This document shows, piece after piece, positions 1-11,201 of a stretch of DNA of 64,000 nucleotides. Location: assembly GCA_963576475.1 (NCBI GenBank), contig OY754968.1, forward strand, positions 19,132,234 to 19,196,233, written 5' to 3'. Made by a program: the position numbers and the translations under genes. The stretch comes from Molanna angustata. Lineage: Eukaryota > Arthropoda > Insecta > Trichoptera > Molannidae. The notes beneath the pieces are model-generated. The model saw nothing but the letters and a program-made list of their open reading frames with translations. It was not told the origin of the DNA and made no database searches. The number at the start of each line of letters is the position of its first letter. Within the stretch, counting starts at the first letter, position 1.

Positions 1-180
1 ATGATTAAAAAAAAACCGCACCGACGCTGAAAAGAAGTTTATCTAAGGAATAAAGACCTGCTGACCTGTCCTACTCCATAGACCAAAATAATGTTATTCT
101 TAAAAATGAAAAGATTCCCGTTTATAAAAATTTAGTCATTTTTATAGTATACATTCTCGACACCTATATTTATCAAATAA
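1..180. other. AT-rich flank without recognisable feature
   Basis: This is the window edge up to the first Helitron-like copy. I see no open frame of note and no repeat terminus. The base just before the element (180) is A, which fits Helitron insertion between A and T. Confidence 0.5.
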
Positions 181-1211
181 TCCAACTGTCGATTTGTTCA
201 GGAGAACTTTGTTCTCTTAACATATCGACAATGTATCAAGCCAGAATACGCGAGAATTGTATGGAGAGGTCTACTTTTTTCATGGATTTTCCAACTTTGA
301 AGTCAAAAAACACCAACTTAGAGGCTTCGCAGCATATATGTTCCATACACGGATTTACTCAGAATTCGGAGTAGAACATTTCGTGTGTCTGTGTGTGTGT
401 GTGTCTGTGTGTGTGTGTGTCTGTGTGTGTGTCTGTGTGTCCGTCCCCCCCTTATAACTTTTGATCCGCTCAATTTACAGAGCCTAAAATTTCAGAATAT
501 ATAAACAGTTACAGGCCTACAAAACTTTTATACTCGGAATTTTGAATTTTTGTTTCAGTCAGGGGTTATCAACTTTTGAATTTTTATTTTATTTTTCCAT
601 ATATCTCAGAAACCATAAACGGTAGAACGCTGAAAATTGGTACAAACATAGACAAATACAAAATCTCAAATTAGTTTTTTCAAAAAAATTCCAGGGTTTC
701 TCAAACATTTTTTATTAAGAAAAATATTTTTTTTATGATAAATTTATGAGTTTAACTGCCTATATTTCCAAAACTTTTACAATTATCGAAAAAAGCCGAA
801 ACACCCCAACTAGATAATTTAATTTTCTATAAAAAATATTAACATTGTAGTAGAAGATCTCAATTTTTTTTTAACAATTTTTTTAAAAATTGAATTTAGT
901 GACGACATCGCTTCATACATTTTGTATGGCAGTCGCCTATACACAATATGTAAGAAGACTTAATAGTTTGTTACTTCATCTCCAAACATACATACATACC
1001 ATCATGCAATTTGCATATTCTGGGTAGGAAAAAGGATCTTCTTCCATACTATCCTATCTTGACATACATACCTACATATGTTGTATAGAAAACAAAATAT
1101 CTGAAAATATTCAATAATTTGTATCTATGGGTTTATAGTTTGGTACATATTCTTCAACTATACATACTATCGCTATCGACAGTTGGATCTCATGTGTTAC
1201 ATGCAACTAGT
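181..1211 (+). mobile_element. Helitron-like non-autonomous element, copy 1
   Basis: The element starts with TCCAACTGTCGA (181-192). The inverse, TCGACAGTTGGA, lies subterminally at 1176-1187. A 6-bp hairpin, GAGAAC/GTTCTC with loop TTT, sits at 202-216. The 3' end has a CATGT-GTT-ACATG hairpin followed by CAACTAGT, ending CTAGT at 1207-1211, with T as the next base. A GT-rich microsatellite occupies about 382-440. This layout (5' TC, subterminal inverted repeat, 3' hairpin plus CTAGT, internal microsatellite, no transposase) is that described for non-autonomous Helitron or Helentron elements. The family assignment is inferred from structure alone. The short open frame across the GT run is not a gene. 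Confidence 0.75.
382..440. repeat. (GT)n microsatellite inside Helitron-like copy 1
   Basis: Interrupted GT dinucleotides lie at the same internal position as in the other copies. The run is longer in copy 2, is the CA complement in copy 3, and is almost lost in copy 4. It therefore travels with the element and did not arise independently. Confidence 0.85.
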
Positions 1212-1361
1212 TATCTAAATTAGACTTTCATGCACCAAATAGACTTACTAGAAAGACTCATACATTTAGGCCACCTAATTGTAGTACTAATTATGCTCAG
1301 AACTCCTACATATATAGAACGTGTTGTAACTATAACGTGTTTTTTAATGAAATAGACCTTT

Positions 1362-2415
1362 TCCAACTGTCGATTTGTTCAGGAGAACTTTGTTCTCTTA
1401 ACATATCGACAATGTATCAAGCCAGAATACGCGAGAATTATATGGAGAGGTCTACTTTTTTCACGGCTTTTCCAACTTTGAAGTCAAAAAACACCAACTT
1501 AGAGGCTTCGCAGCATATATGTTCCATACACGGATTTACTCAGAATTCGGAGTAGAACATTTCGTGTGTCTGTGTGTGTGTGTGTGTGTCTGTGTGTGTG
1601 TGTGTGTGTGTGTGTATGTCTGTGTGTGTGTGTGTCCGTCCCCCCCTTATAACTTTTGATCCGCTCAATTTACAGAGCCTAAAATTTCAGAATATATAAA
1701 CAGTTACAGGCCTACAAAACTTTTATATTCGGAATTTTGAATTTTTGTTTCAGTCAGGGGTTATCAACTTTTGAATTTTTATTTTATTTTTCCCTATATC
1801 TCAGAAACCATAAAAGCTAGAACGCTGAAAATTGGTATAAACATAGACAAATACAAAATCTCAAATTAGTTTTTTCAAAAAAATTCCAGGGTTTCTCAAA
1901 CATTTTTTATTAAGAAAAGTATTTTTTTTAAGATAAATTTATGAGTTTAACTGCCTATATTTCCATTTTTTTTTAAAATATCGAAAAAAGCCGAAACACC
2001 CCAACTAGGTAATTTAATTTTATATAAAAAATATTACCATTGTAGCAGTACATCTCAAATTTTTTTTAACAATTTTTATAAAATTGAATTTAGTGACGAC
2101 ATCGCTTCATACAATTTGTATGGTAGTCACCTATACACAATATCAAAGAAGACTTAATAGTTTGATACTTCATCTCTAAACATACAATATACATATACCA
2201 TCATGCTGTTTTCATATTCCGGGTAGGAAAAAAAGACTGACCTCCATACTATCCTATCTTGACTACCTAGGTACATGTGTTGTATAGAAAACTAAATATC
2301 ATAAAATAATAAATAAAATAATAAATAATTTGTATTTATGGGTTTGGTACTTATTCTTCAACTATACATACTATCGCTGTCGACAGTTGGATCTCATGTG
2401 TTACATGCAACTAGT
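1362..2415 (+). mobile_element. Helitron-like non-autonomous element, copy 2
   Basis: Same family and orientation as copy 1, which ends 150 bp upstream. TCCAACTGTCGA is at 1362-1373, the GT microsatellite at about 1563-1636, the subterminal inverse repeat at about 2381-2392, and the hairpin plus terminal CTAGT at 2411-2415. Internal sequence is close to copy 1, with scattered substitutions and small indels. The base before the 5' end is T rather than A, so the insertion-site rule is not uniform in this family. No coding capacity is seen. Confidence 0.75.
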
Positions 2416-3285
2416 TTATCTGAATAAACAAACAAATAATAAAATAAAATATGTTTAATCTTTATAATCTAGTTTGAATTAATATTTTTTATATTGCAAA
2501 CAGTACCTAATGTGAAAAATATAAATTTGAATGACTTTGGTGATTAATAATAAACCAAAATGACTCTCGGGGTGCCCCTAATACCTCTTTCAAAATTAAT
2601 CACCCAAAGAAAACTTTTAATTACATATTTGTATCTCCGATGGTAAAATGCTTAATTTTTTTGCATTAAAAGAGGCTCTCGGAAAAATCAAAGTAATTTC
2701 GCAATAGGTATGCGTAAAACTTTAATCGTCCAGAACGCCCCCTAGAAATTAAACAAAGCTTAACTTGTAGAAAAAATAAAGGAATGGCAAGCGGCCCGGG
2801 AGGGGTATGAACAACCCTCGCGAAAAAAATATAATCCTCTGATATTAATTGCCCCCCCCCACCTCCATTCTCAAGATAGGTCGCAGCTCGCGGTACAGCC
2901 ACCATCACCTACCATACCGTCCCGCCAAATCAAATTAAGAACGCGCTATAAAAACCAAATTAGTGGCCGTTGTAACCGTAAGAGGGTATTAGTTACAAGA
3001 CGTTAGTTTAAATCCCAGTTTCATTTACAATAAATATTGCCCACGTTTTTATATCGGATTTCTGCTTCGCTTCATACCTGTCCCTCGGTGACAGTTTCCG
3101 GCAACCTTTTGTCGCGGGTCGTGTCGCTTGTAGCGTCTCACCACCATCTTTCTATCTTCGCTTTCAATAGAATCAATGGATAAATATTCAGAATGATTAT
3201 ACAACATATTTACTGTAAATAAATATAAAAGTTGTGTTTTTAATGTTAATTTGTTATTTATATATCGATTTTTTATTTATAAATA
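2416..3285. other. Single-copy block with a GC-richer island
   Basis: AT-rich DNA surrounds a clearly GC-richer stretch (about 2560-3150) containing an uninterrupted C run near 2850-2860. I recognise no domain in any frame. The 80-residue minus frame here is proline- and glycine-rich low-complexity translation without a credible start. A conserved non-coding element is possible, but nothing in the sequence proves it. Confidence 0.35.
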
Positions 3286-3352
3286 TATGAATATGTTCTT
3301 ATTAAACAAGTACCTATGTAGATACATATACATCGTCATACATTCACCAAAC
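3286..3352 (-). mobile_element. SINE3 3' tail fragment
   Basis: The segment matches the 3' tail shared by the SINE3 copies at 11.2, 30.0 and 54.7 kb. In plus orientation it reads GAATATGTTCTTATTAAACA, then a CATACATTC-like end. Only the tail is present and the tRNA-like head is missing. Confidence 0.5.
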
Positions 3353-3365
3353 TAAGCCTGATTTT

Positions 3366-4500
3366 AATAAATTTAAATTCAAGTCTCAAAAAAGTAGCAA
3401 CTTCTTTTGCGTGTGTTTAATTCATAATAACGAAAACCTGTTAGTTTTCGGAGATGCCATTTAAAAAAATATCTTATGATATTTTTATTACTTTTATATG
3501 CCTTATGATATATTTTATTATGATTGTATCTAAAGAGAAATTGTGTGATCAAAAATACGGTTCGTAATAAATTGCGCCGTAGTGTATTGACCAAAAAAAA
3601 AATTTCGAATTTGTTAAAATTCGATAAATGACATTGTCAGAGAAAAAGATAGTAAATAGTTAAAAAAATATATATCATTGACAAATGGTGAAGAATGTCT
3701 GGCCTGTAACGACTGAGAAATGCTACTTTAAGACTTGAGGGGATGAAGATTGCTTCCTCGGATGGGGCAGTTTTTTCGGGGTGAATTGGGGGGCGATGGC
3801 AGGGGCGGGAGTTGTATTGGCAAGGGGCCCTTGGGTGTTATTAATTTGATTCTCTCTCTGGGCGGCTGCGGAGCCTATTTGGGCGGCCACGGGCCCCATT
3901 TACGAAGGCTTACTGCCCCGCCCGGCTTGTTTTACAAATGACAATAATGTCTTAGAATATCAGTGCATAATTTACGCCGCGCCATTTTTAGCTTTGTTCA
4001 CGGCTTCGATGTTTAGGCGCGTCTGGAATTAAACTGCCATAGGTAGGCAGCTCGGTCAGATAAAATAACACAAATGAGAGAAAGAAAAAAAGATTCGTTT
4101 GTGAATATTAAAATGTAATCAGGATTACTCTTTAATTTAAAAACGCTTAATAAGAAAACATTCCACGGAAAAATATACTTCAGATAGTCCCTAATCCCAA
4201 AGCTATTCGAAAAGAATAACAATTTTGTACATTTCGTAAACATCCATAAATACTTATTACTTTTGGTGAAAACCTCGTTTGGAAATGTAATTAAAAGACT
4301 TTAATCGAAATCTCGGAGAAGAAAACATTATTACAGATAGTCAAAAAACCCGATCGACTTGGGAGAACGTTTGTAGAATCTGCATGGATAATGTCTGTTT
4401 AACTAACTATAAATGGTAGATGCTACACGCAATAATCATTTGATTCAAAATTATATCTAGAAATAGTATGATTGAGAAAAATAAGTAGATTTTATCATCT
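3366..4500. other. Unannotated block with GC island 3690-4010
   Basis: Positions 3690-4010 are unusually GC-rich for this window, with glycine-coding and GGGCGGC-type runs. The rest is AT-rich. An open frame at 3750-3941 (+) translates to glycine-rich sequence with no recognisable domain, splice signals or homologue that I know. I treat it as non-coding and possibly regulatory. Confidence 0.3.
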
Positions 4501-4504
4501 AAAA

Positions 4505-4640
4505 TATATTTATTTATTTATTTATAATAAACATAACATTTTACATAAAGAGGTTTGACAACAATATTAAAGGTATATAAAAAAATATTATACATATTAA
4601 TGAGATAGAATACATTATTTCTTTGTAGGTAATATAATTT
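4505..4640 (-). mobile_element. LINE-type 3' tail, minus orientation (low detail)
   Basis: A TTTATTTATTTATTTATAA head is followed by AATAAACATAACATTTTACA and AGAGGTTTGACAACAA. The same string, slightly changed, follows the poly-T at 15.77 kb. It looks like the reversed poly(A)/AAATA tail and 3' UTR of a retroposon. No coding part is seen here. Confidence 0.4.
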
Positions 4641-4773
4641 GGTTTTATTTTTTATTTATTTATTGGGAAAACCGACAGTTTTTTATTTATTAAATTATAT
4701 TAATCGAATTAGACAGAAATATAATGGATTTTGCTACCTGAAGTGATTACCTACCTACCTACCTACATTATTT

Positions 4774-4850
4774 TTTTAAAGAATGAATATGTCCTTGTAA
4801 CAATTAGATATACAACCTTATACATTCCCTAAATTAAGCATAAAAATCTT
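4774..4850 (-). mobile_element. SINE3 3' tail fragment
   Basis: AAAGAATGAATATGTCCTTG, followed by CATTCCCTAAATTAAGCATA, matches the 3' half of the SINE3 copies at 11.2 and 30.4 kb. The tRNA-derived head is absent. Confidence 0.55.
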
Positions 4851-6460
4851 AAATTGTTATACAATTTGCATCAATTCAGGCGTAATACATAACTCAAAAT
4901 TTATACAATGTACGGTTCCTTAAGAAATCCTCATTACAAAACAAAACCAGACAAAGTTTTTAAAAATCAACGTTGAAATATTAATTCGTTTAGTCGATAA
5001 TTATCAACAAGCAATATACGTTTCAAATAGGTATGTCGAGTATGTCGTTAAAACAATCTAGCTGTACCTATAGAAGATAATTCTAGTAAGTTCCTACCTA
5101 ATCATTTATATAAACGGTTTTTTAATACGTCTGTCAGACCTCCGAGGTCTAATTGATTTCTTTAGTCTTCCGCCACCTCCATGTGGGAAGGCGATCAGAG
5201 CGCCATACTTCCTCTAATTTGAAGGCAGACCGATGTGCAGGCGGTCAAAATAATAGGCAGGGTATGGTAGGGCAGGTATAGATACTTTAAAACAATAATC
5301 GGTATCATTAGGTTCACACTTATCAACTGGTGATGGATGTCTTCTCACTTCTCATAGGCGCGATGGCTGATGATTCTCATCAGCGTGGTGCAGGGGTGGG
5401 TAAATGATGAATTAGGTAAATCTTGTGATGTTTTGCTAAAGAGATAAGTAGGTACTATAATAGAGACAGAACATTAAAAAAATATGAGGGTGTTGGCGGA
5501 AAAATATATAAGTATTTTATATTAGATCCTATTGATATGAATATCTTAAGTAAAATTTTAAAATCTATTAAGATTCGCTGAAAAACACGAGTGATAAGCG
5601 GAATTATCTTATTATTTCAATTGTGTTTTAAATAATCACATTTTTTTCATGGTGAGGATTTGGTGGGAGAACAGTTTATATAATACTTACCACTATGCCA
5701 TATCCTTATTGGCCATGGGATAAAGCAGACAGAACCGAATTAGACTAGTAATTGAGTAATTCAGTAAATCCGAGTTCGAATCTTGTTTCTACTTTCTGTC
5801 TTCGAATACGATACAAAAAATTCGAACTCGGAATACGAATGTTCTAATACGATGATGATAATTATATTGTAGCAACCCTGTTCAAAATTGAAGAGAATAT
5901 GATACGCGTGAAGTTAGCATCCGGAGGTAGCAGATTGGTACTAGGTAGGTATATTATATTCCTTCATAATATACATACGAATGGTTGGGTTGATACGGAG
6001 ATATTAATATCCTACTTTTAATATTTTTCATTAATAATGGAGTCGGGTAGTTACTTAGTTAGTTATGTAGGTACCCACCGTGTTTAATCATACAAGCAGA
6101 ATGCTCTCAGGAAGGAAATAAATGTTATTTGCCATAATTTATTACAACACATTAGTAATATGTCCCGCGAACCACCATAATTCTCTACAAAAGTGTTATC
6201 CGTGGAGATTGTAATGTATGGCGGGTATACATACTACATGTCGGTAGGTATATGATTTGATGAATTTTGATCATAACTAACTACACTATATTTCCTAATA
6301 AATAAAAAAAATGTTTCTGAAAAAAATATTGAATTGTTACAATTTTTTTAAGTCTTGATGATAATTTATTTTTTCATACCTACGTTCTGTGGAAGAAGCA
6401 TTCGTTTTTAAACCGAATTCGTGGTTAATTATGAAAAATGAAAAAAAAAATCTTCAATTC
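4851..6460. other. AT-rich single-copy block
   Basis: There is no gene-like frame. A GC-moderate patch lies at about 5130-5420. A 12-bp perfect inverted repeat, CCGAGTTCGAAT / ATTCGAACTCGG (5770-5781 and 5820-5831), flanks a 38-nt loop. TAGGTA hexamers are frequent. Confidence 0.35.
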
Positions 6461-6540
6461 TAATAATAATAAACACTTCCTTGAACCCTGCGCAAGTGGC
6501 GTGTTTATTGGCACATGGCAATTTTGTCCAAATAACCAGT
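6461..6540 (-). mobile_element. SINE1, 3' fragment
   Basis: This is the reverse complement of the SINE1 3' end: a TAATAATAATAA tail, then CCCTGCGCAAGTGGC, then the CAATTTTGTCC region. The tRNA-like head is missing. It lies 28 bp from the next, nearly complete copy in the same orientation. Confidence 0.7.
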
Positions 6541-6567
6541 AGATATTTCATTTAATACTATACATAA

Positions 6568-6783
6568 TTATAATAATAATAATGAACACTTACTTGCACC
6601 CTGCGCAAGTGGCGAGTTTATTGTCGTATGGCAATTTCTTCCAACTAACCAGTGTTTCCAGCCCAGAGAAGCAATATTTGCGTGAGAAATAAATTTAAAT
6701 AAATTTCTCCTCTGCTGGGAATCGAACCCAGGACGCCCGCACAGAAACCGAACGGCTAACCAACTGTACCATGGCGATCGGAG
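6568..6783 (-). mobile_element. SINE1, near full-length tRNA-derived SINE
   Basis: On the minus strand the element begins with a tRNA-like head. An A-box-like TGGTACAGTTGGTTAG is followed by a B box, GGGTTCGATTCCC. A unique middle (TTTCTCACGCAAATATTGCT) leads to the tail (GTTGGAAGAAATTGCC, GCCACTTGCGCAGGGTGCAAG-like) and an ATT repeat. This is RNA polymerase III promoter architecture. The tail is shared with LINE-G at 33.8 kb. It is not a functional tRNA: the head does not fold into a full cloverleaf with a sensible anticodon arm. Confidence 0.85.
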
Positions 6784-6828
6784 GTTCCGTTAGCCTTTAA
6801 TAATAATGGCGACTCGCGTGAACGAGTT

Positions 6829-7220
6829 GCTTTATAAATATAATGGAAATTGTAATCAACACCTTTGTTATTTGAAGTTAGGAAATACGGAGTTTATTAA
6901 AATTCATTTCTCACGCAAATATTGCTTCTCTGTGATGGAAACACTGGTTAGTTAGAAATTTCCATACGGCAATAAATTCGCCACTTGCGCAGGGTGCAAG
7001 AAAGTGTATATTATTATTATAAACTAACCAAAAAATTAAGGGGAATGGATGTTTACACATCATACTAAGTATGTATTACATATTTCGCTGTTGTAGGTAT
7101 TATATTGCTTTCCGTATAAATTTCGGTTAGTTTTAGATAGCCTTTATAAATTGAATGGAAAGTGGTTGCAGGGAAAATGTTATCAACACCTTTGTAATTT
7201 AAGGTTAGGAATAAGTTTAT
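6829..7220. repeat. Diverged local duplication around SINE1
   Basis: The text around 6829-6897 (TTTATAAATATAATGGAAAT, then ATCAACACCTTTGTTATTTG and GAAGTTAGGAA) recurs at 7141-7217 with substitutions and short indels. The two are in direct orientation about 310 bp apart. The SINE1 at 6888-7020 lies between the two copies. No function is visible. Confidence 0.5.
6888..7020 (+). mobile_element. SINE1, 5'-truncated copy
   Basis: The copy starts in the SINE1 middle region (TTCATTTCTCACGCAAATAT) and continues through CACTGGTTAGTT, the stem-loop region and the CCACTTGCGCAGGGTGCAAG tail into (ATT)n. 5' truncation is typical of target-primed reverse transcription. It sits opposite in orientation to the copy at 6568-6783. 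Confidence 0.8.
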
Positions 7221-8236
7221 TATGTATTCGCATTTGTTTGCATTTTTCGCACTAAGGTCTAGTATATAAATCAATGCTTATGACAAACCGTATGTTTTTT
7301 CCGCACCAGTCTGACAAAAAAAATTATCATTAAGTATTCAAAAACTTGAAATCGATTAAAAATAAAATAACACATTATTAAATAATATTTATTGTTGTAG
7401 GTATAAAATTGACAGTAAATTTAGGTACCAACCGAGCTAATCGAATGTAGATATCTTCATTTGACAGATGTCTTCCCCAAATAACTATTACCGAAGCAAT
7501 TACGAAACCGAATAGAGCTAAAAGGCAGTAGTTAAAAAACCCTGTGCGAGTAGAGACAGACAGACCACACAACCTTTGTACAAAACAAAAAAATTATATG
7601 TTTTTGTTTCCGTTACATGATATTATAAAGTGCTATCATTACTACACCTCTAGCGATATAAATGGGGACCGGTAAAAGACAAGATGAAAGAACTGTCTAA
7701 CATTTGTAATTTAAATTAATTTTACATCCTAAAATTGTAGGTACATACTTTAATTCCCACAGCAGTATATAACACTGTACATTTAAAACATTATTTTTAA
7801 ATGCCTACTCGAAATTTCATGTATTTTTGATTGATTTATTGACGAAGAAGAAAATCATTTTCATAGGAGAATCTATAAAATTAGGTAAGCTATTACCAGG
7901 ATTGACGAGCTGTCATCGATCGATTCGAATGATCATTTTAAGAACTTGACCAAATTAAAGTTTTGTCCGGTGCATTAACGACGTCGGCTATGACACCTCA
8001 AAGAAAAGTTCATCATTTCCTTGGTTCTGTTGCTGGCGTGGTTATTAAAGCTGCAATATTTTGGGACAGTTAAGGAGTAAGTGCATAAATAAATGTATAC
8101 AATGTCTCAAAAAACACAATTTCCCTGACACAAACAAACAGGAAAAAATCTTTGTCATCTCGTCCTGCAATCTTTTGTTACACTAAAAGAGTAGAGCATT
8201 AATAAATGCAAAAAAATGTAGGTATCATCATTGGCC
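7221..8236. other. AT-rich block, no feature recognised
   Basis: The open frames are short and lack domains. There is no repeat terminus apart from scattered TAGGTA motifs. Confidence 0.35.
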
Positions 8237-8290
8237 CTACAGCCCGTTGTGGGTCTTGGCCTCCTTCAGAATTCGTCGCCATTCCTCCAT
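8237..8290 (-). pseudogene. LINE-J C-terminal fragment
   Basis: The minus strand reads MEEWRRILKEAKTHNGL followed by a stop, in one uninterrupted short frame. An ending of the type RRxLKEAKTHxGL is common at the C-terminus of non-LTR retrotransposon ORFs in insects. Only the last 17 codons and a little 3' sequence (GGGCCAATGATGATAC) survive. Clade not assigned. Confidence 0.55.
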
Positions 8291-8631
8291 AAAATATAGG
8301 TATACAATGTCTCAAATAACATATTTTCCATGACACAAAGAAACAGCAAAAAATCTTGGGCATCTCGTCTTGAAGAACTCGAAGTCTTGTCTGGAAGGTC
8401 TTGTGAGGCCCACTGTTTTAAGTTTAGAGGTATTTGTATAGGGTTTCTTTTCAATTGAATTAATTTCGATTATTTTTCCTATGCTGAGAACTAAAATCAC
8501 ATGACTGAGATATTGACTCATGAAATATTTAAATTTATCTAAGCCCAAAATCAAATAATCGAAATAGTGCTAATTTTTAATATGTAGATTCAATGTTTGA
8601 TTGTACTTAGAAGATAAAGAAGCAAACAATT

Positions 8632-9098
8632 TATTGCGAGAGATGGCAAAGTTTTCGATGAATCACTTTTTAATGGGTGTTTTTTTGATATTTTCTATCT
8701 TATTGAATATAGGTATGAAAGTCTGACATTTGGGAGTGGTTGCGTTTATCAGTTCGCATCTTTATCTTTATAGCTGAAAATTGCAGTTTTTTTAAGTTAA
8801 ATGATTTTTTTTAGTTATTTTTTTAAAAATTTTAACATATTTTAGTAAAGAATGTACATATTTCTAAAACGGATGGATTTTATGGGTACATGTAACATAT
8901 AACTAAGAACAAATTATATTGAAATAATGTTGAAATCTGTAACTTTCATTTATGAAAAGGGGATGCGCACTGGTAAACGCATCCACTCCCAGGTGCCAGA
9001 CTTACCCTTTTCATACCTATATTCAAAAAGGAAGGAAATATAAAAAACTAGCCATAAAAAATGAATTCTTTTATTTTCTATTTATTTTTTCGCGCAAT
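8632..9098. mobile_element. Long-TIR foldback MITE
   Basis: Two imperfect inverted arms of at least 100 bp flank a short AT-rich core. The best part pairs GAATATAGGTATGAAA (8705-8720) with the inverse near 9007-9024. Inside it, GGGAGTGGTTGCGTTTATCA pairs with the inverse of TGGTAAACGCATCCACTCCC. Weaker pairing continues outward to ATTGCG-like ends near 8632 and 9098. There is no coding capacity and the target duplication is not resolved. A non-autonomous DNA transposon is the simplest reading. Confidence 0.6.
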
Positions 9099-9668
9099 GT
9101 TTTGATATAAGGTACTTATCTAGCTGCCATCTTGTAATGAAATATATCAGTGTATCTGCATTATAATATTACGCGATGTGTAGGTAAGTAGGTATATAGA
9201 CGTCTAATGTGGCGGTGGATGTATGTAATATTGTATTATTAGCGGGTAATAGATTCTGGGTGTCAGTTAGATAGGTATGGTATGAGATGAGCCAGTGTAT
9301 GTAGTAATCACTATCACCTTAATGTAACCTGTGATTATAGATATTACCGCTACCATTATAGTAATCTCCGCTTCCGTGAGGCCTCCACAACAGACATGTC
9401 AATCTCCAATTTACACTCTCGGATACAAATTTATATTGCCGCACCAAAATTAACACGAAATACCACCTAGATTCAAGGCGGCATCTTCAGATCATATCAA
9501 ATACCCATATACATTATCATACATACACACAAGTGCGATTTGTACAGTGATTCTCAATATAACAAACAGCTAAGAAATTATATCTACCTACTCAGGTTAT
9601 TCTTGAAAATAATGCGACTTTTTAAAGGTATCTCACTTCTACTTGTTCAATTTGGAGAATGAAATATA
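9099..9668. other. AT-rich block with a small GC-richer patch
   Basis: About 9340-9420 is GC-richer, including GAGGCCTCCACAACAGACAT. No gene or repeat terminus is recognised. Confidence 0.3.
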
Positions 9669-9996
9669 TTAAGAGGACATATAATGCTAAATTTAGTGAC
9701 TGAAAACATGATGTATTAAAATTGCATTATGCGCTATGAAATAAAGTGTTAGTAAGGGAGTTACCCATCGTGCGCGTTAAAAAAGGTTTATACGAATATT
9801 TTTTTTAAAATACTATAAAAAAGGATATTTCAACTATTTTTTTTAGTGAATTTAGGATGAATTTTAAAATTGTGTGACGAACAATCACTAGAGAAATGTA
9901 GAAAACACTTATGGTATTTTTTCTAGAAACACACTTTTTAACATATTTGAGGAATTCGATTTGAATTGGGGTGTTTAGATTTATATGCCCCCTTAA
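9669..9996 (-). mobile_element. TTAA-flanked MITE (piggyBac-type target), short copy
   Basis: The element is bounded by TTAA at 9669-9672 and 9993-9996. The termini are GAGGACATATAA on the left and the inverse TTTATATGCCCCC on the right. The reverse complement aligns along its length with the copy at 43143-43620, with internal deletions (320 versus 470 bp between the TTAA sites). TTAA duplication is characteristic of piggyBac transposases. The terminal bases are not a classical piggyBac CCC start, so the superfamily call rests on the target site. Confidence 0.7.
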
Positions 9997-10510
9997 TTGC
10001 TTAGATCTGGTGGGCTTGTAGTAGGTATTATTAAACTCTAAATTAATATTATAATCATAGGATTAGGTATAGGTCAGATCTAAAAGAGAACCGAAAGCCA
10101 CACCTTCTTATCCTAGCTGGTTAGCAGGTAGATGTTGCAAGAGCAGTCACTTCGGGGAACATGACAAAATGTCTTACAACTTTCCCAAAAAAGATGAAGT
10201 TCCGAATGGGAGCACCAATTTTAAATACCATCATATTTTCCCGCCATAGCAGTTTTTTGCTTCTGCATTTTTCATGCTTACGCTATTATCACACATTTTA
10301 TCCAACAATTTTATAATATTTTAGGCTGACTGGGTTAAATTTTCCAATTTCCGATTGGTAAAGATGTATAAAATTGCATGTATTTACTTAGGTAAGTACC
10401 TTTTGACATAACTGGAATTGCAGAGGACCCAAACATAATATACTCACTTTACCAAAAGTTCCCGTTAAGATGGAAGTACCTACGACATATCCCATATGTG
10501 TCGTACCTAT
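9997..10510. other. Unannotated block; small LINE-B-like scrap
   Basis: About 10085-10115 (AGAGAACCGAAAGCCACACC) resembles the reversed 3' end of LINE-B seen at 51690. The rest has no recognisable content. Confidence 0.3.
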
Positions 10511-10572
10511 ATCATCATTACATATCCCATATTGTGGGATATGTAGTGATGATATGAATAAAATTAAACGTA
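10511..10572 (+). repeat. Palindrome built from a SINE-B 3' tail
   Basis: TTGTGGGATATGTAGTGATG, then ATATGAATAAA, is a SINE-B 3' terminus. It is preceded by its own inverse (TATCATCATTACATATCCCA), giving an inverted repeat of about 21 bp per arm with almost no loop. It may be two tails inserted head-on or a snap-back product of retrotransposition. Confidence 0.55.
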
Positions 10573-11201
10573 AATTCAAAGAATAGAAGATGAAAATATT
10601 TTGTGCAATTTTGTTCATTATAGACGTTTGAGAAACATTGAATTTGATTACAATAGTTATTCCTAATAATATATTGATGGTAAATTAGGAAAATTAATGT
10701 AGATCTAAACAATTTGACTATTGTAGATAAGTGGGTACCTACCGTTGAATATTGATGGCTGTAAACGTTGATAGGTACATAATCGACCCATTATACATGT
10801 AAAAAATATTTAATTAACAGTCTAAGATGTATTTTATATTAAAAAACTCAATAATATTATCTTTTTTATTTTAATTATTTAAATTATTTAAAAGATTAAC
10901 TACATTATAATGTGTAATTTATTTTTGCACTGAATTCTAAAAAAACAGTTTGTTAGTGTGAGCTCTCTCGTACAATGTACATTCATAGTTAGGTAGGTAC
11001 TCTACAGTAAAATTAAACAACACAAGTAAATTTTACCATTTTACAATGAAAATCAATCGTGGTGTTGTACATACTGCGGAAAATCAGGCGTGTGAAACTA
11101 AAAAAAAACATTTTTCAATAAAGCATGATAAAAATGCAATCACGAATAAAAAACGTATTTTTTATTATTGAAAACATGAATATTGAATGTTTATTGACAT
11201 A
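10573..11201. other. AT-rich block, nothing recognised
   Basis: This is low-GC sequence with short frames only. Confidence 0.3.

Noticed and set aside
257..457. Open frame over the GT microsatellite in Helitron copy 1
   Set aside because: Valine/cysteine repeats reflect the dinucleotide. The corresponding frame is not preserved in the other copies.
3750..3941. Glycine-rich small protein
   Set aside because: GC-rich island composition alone produces Gly/Arg/Leu codons. No start context, domain or splice support.
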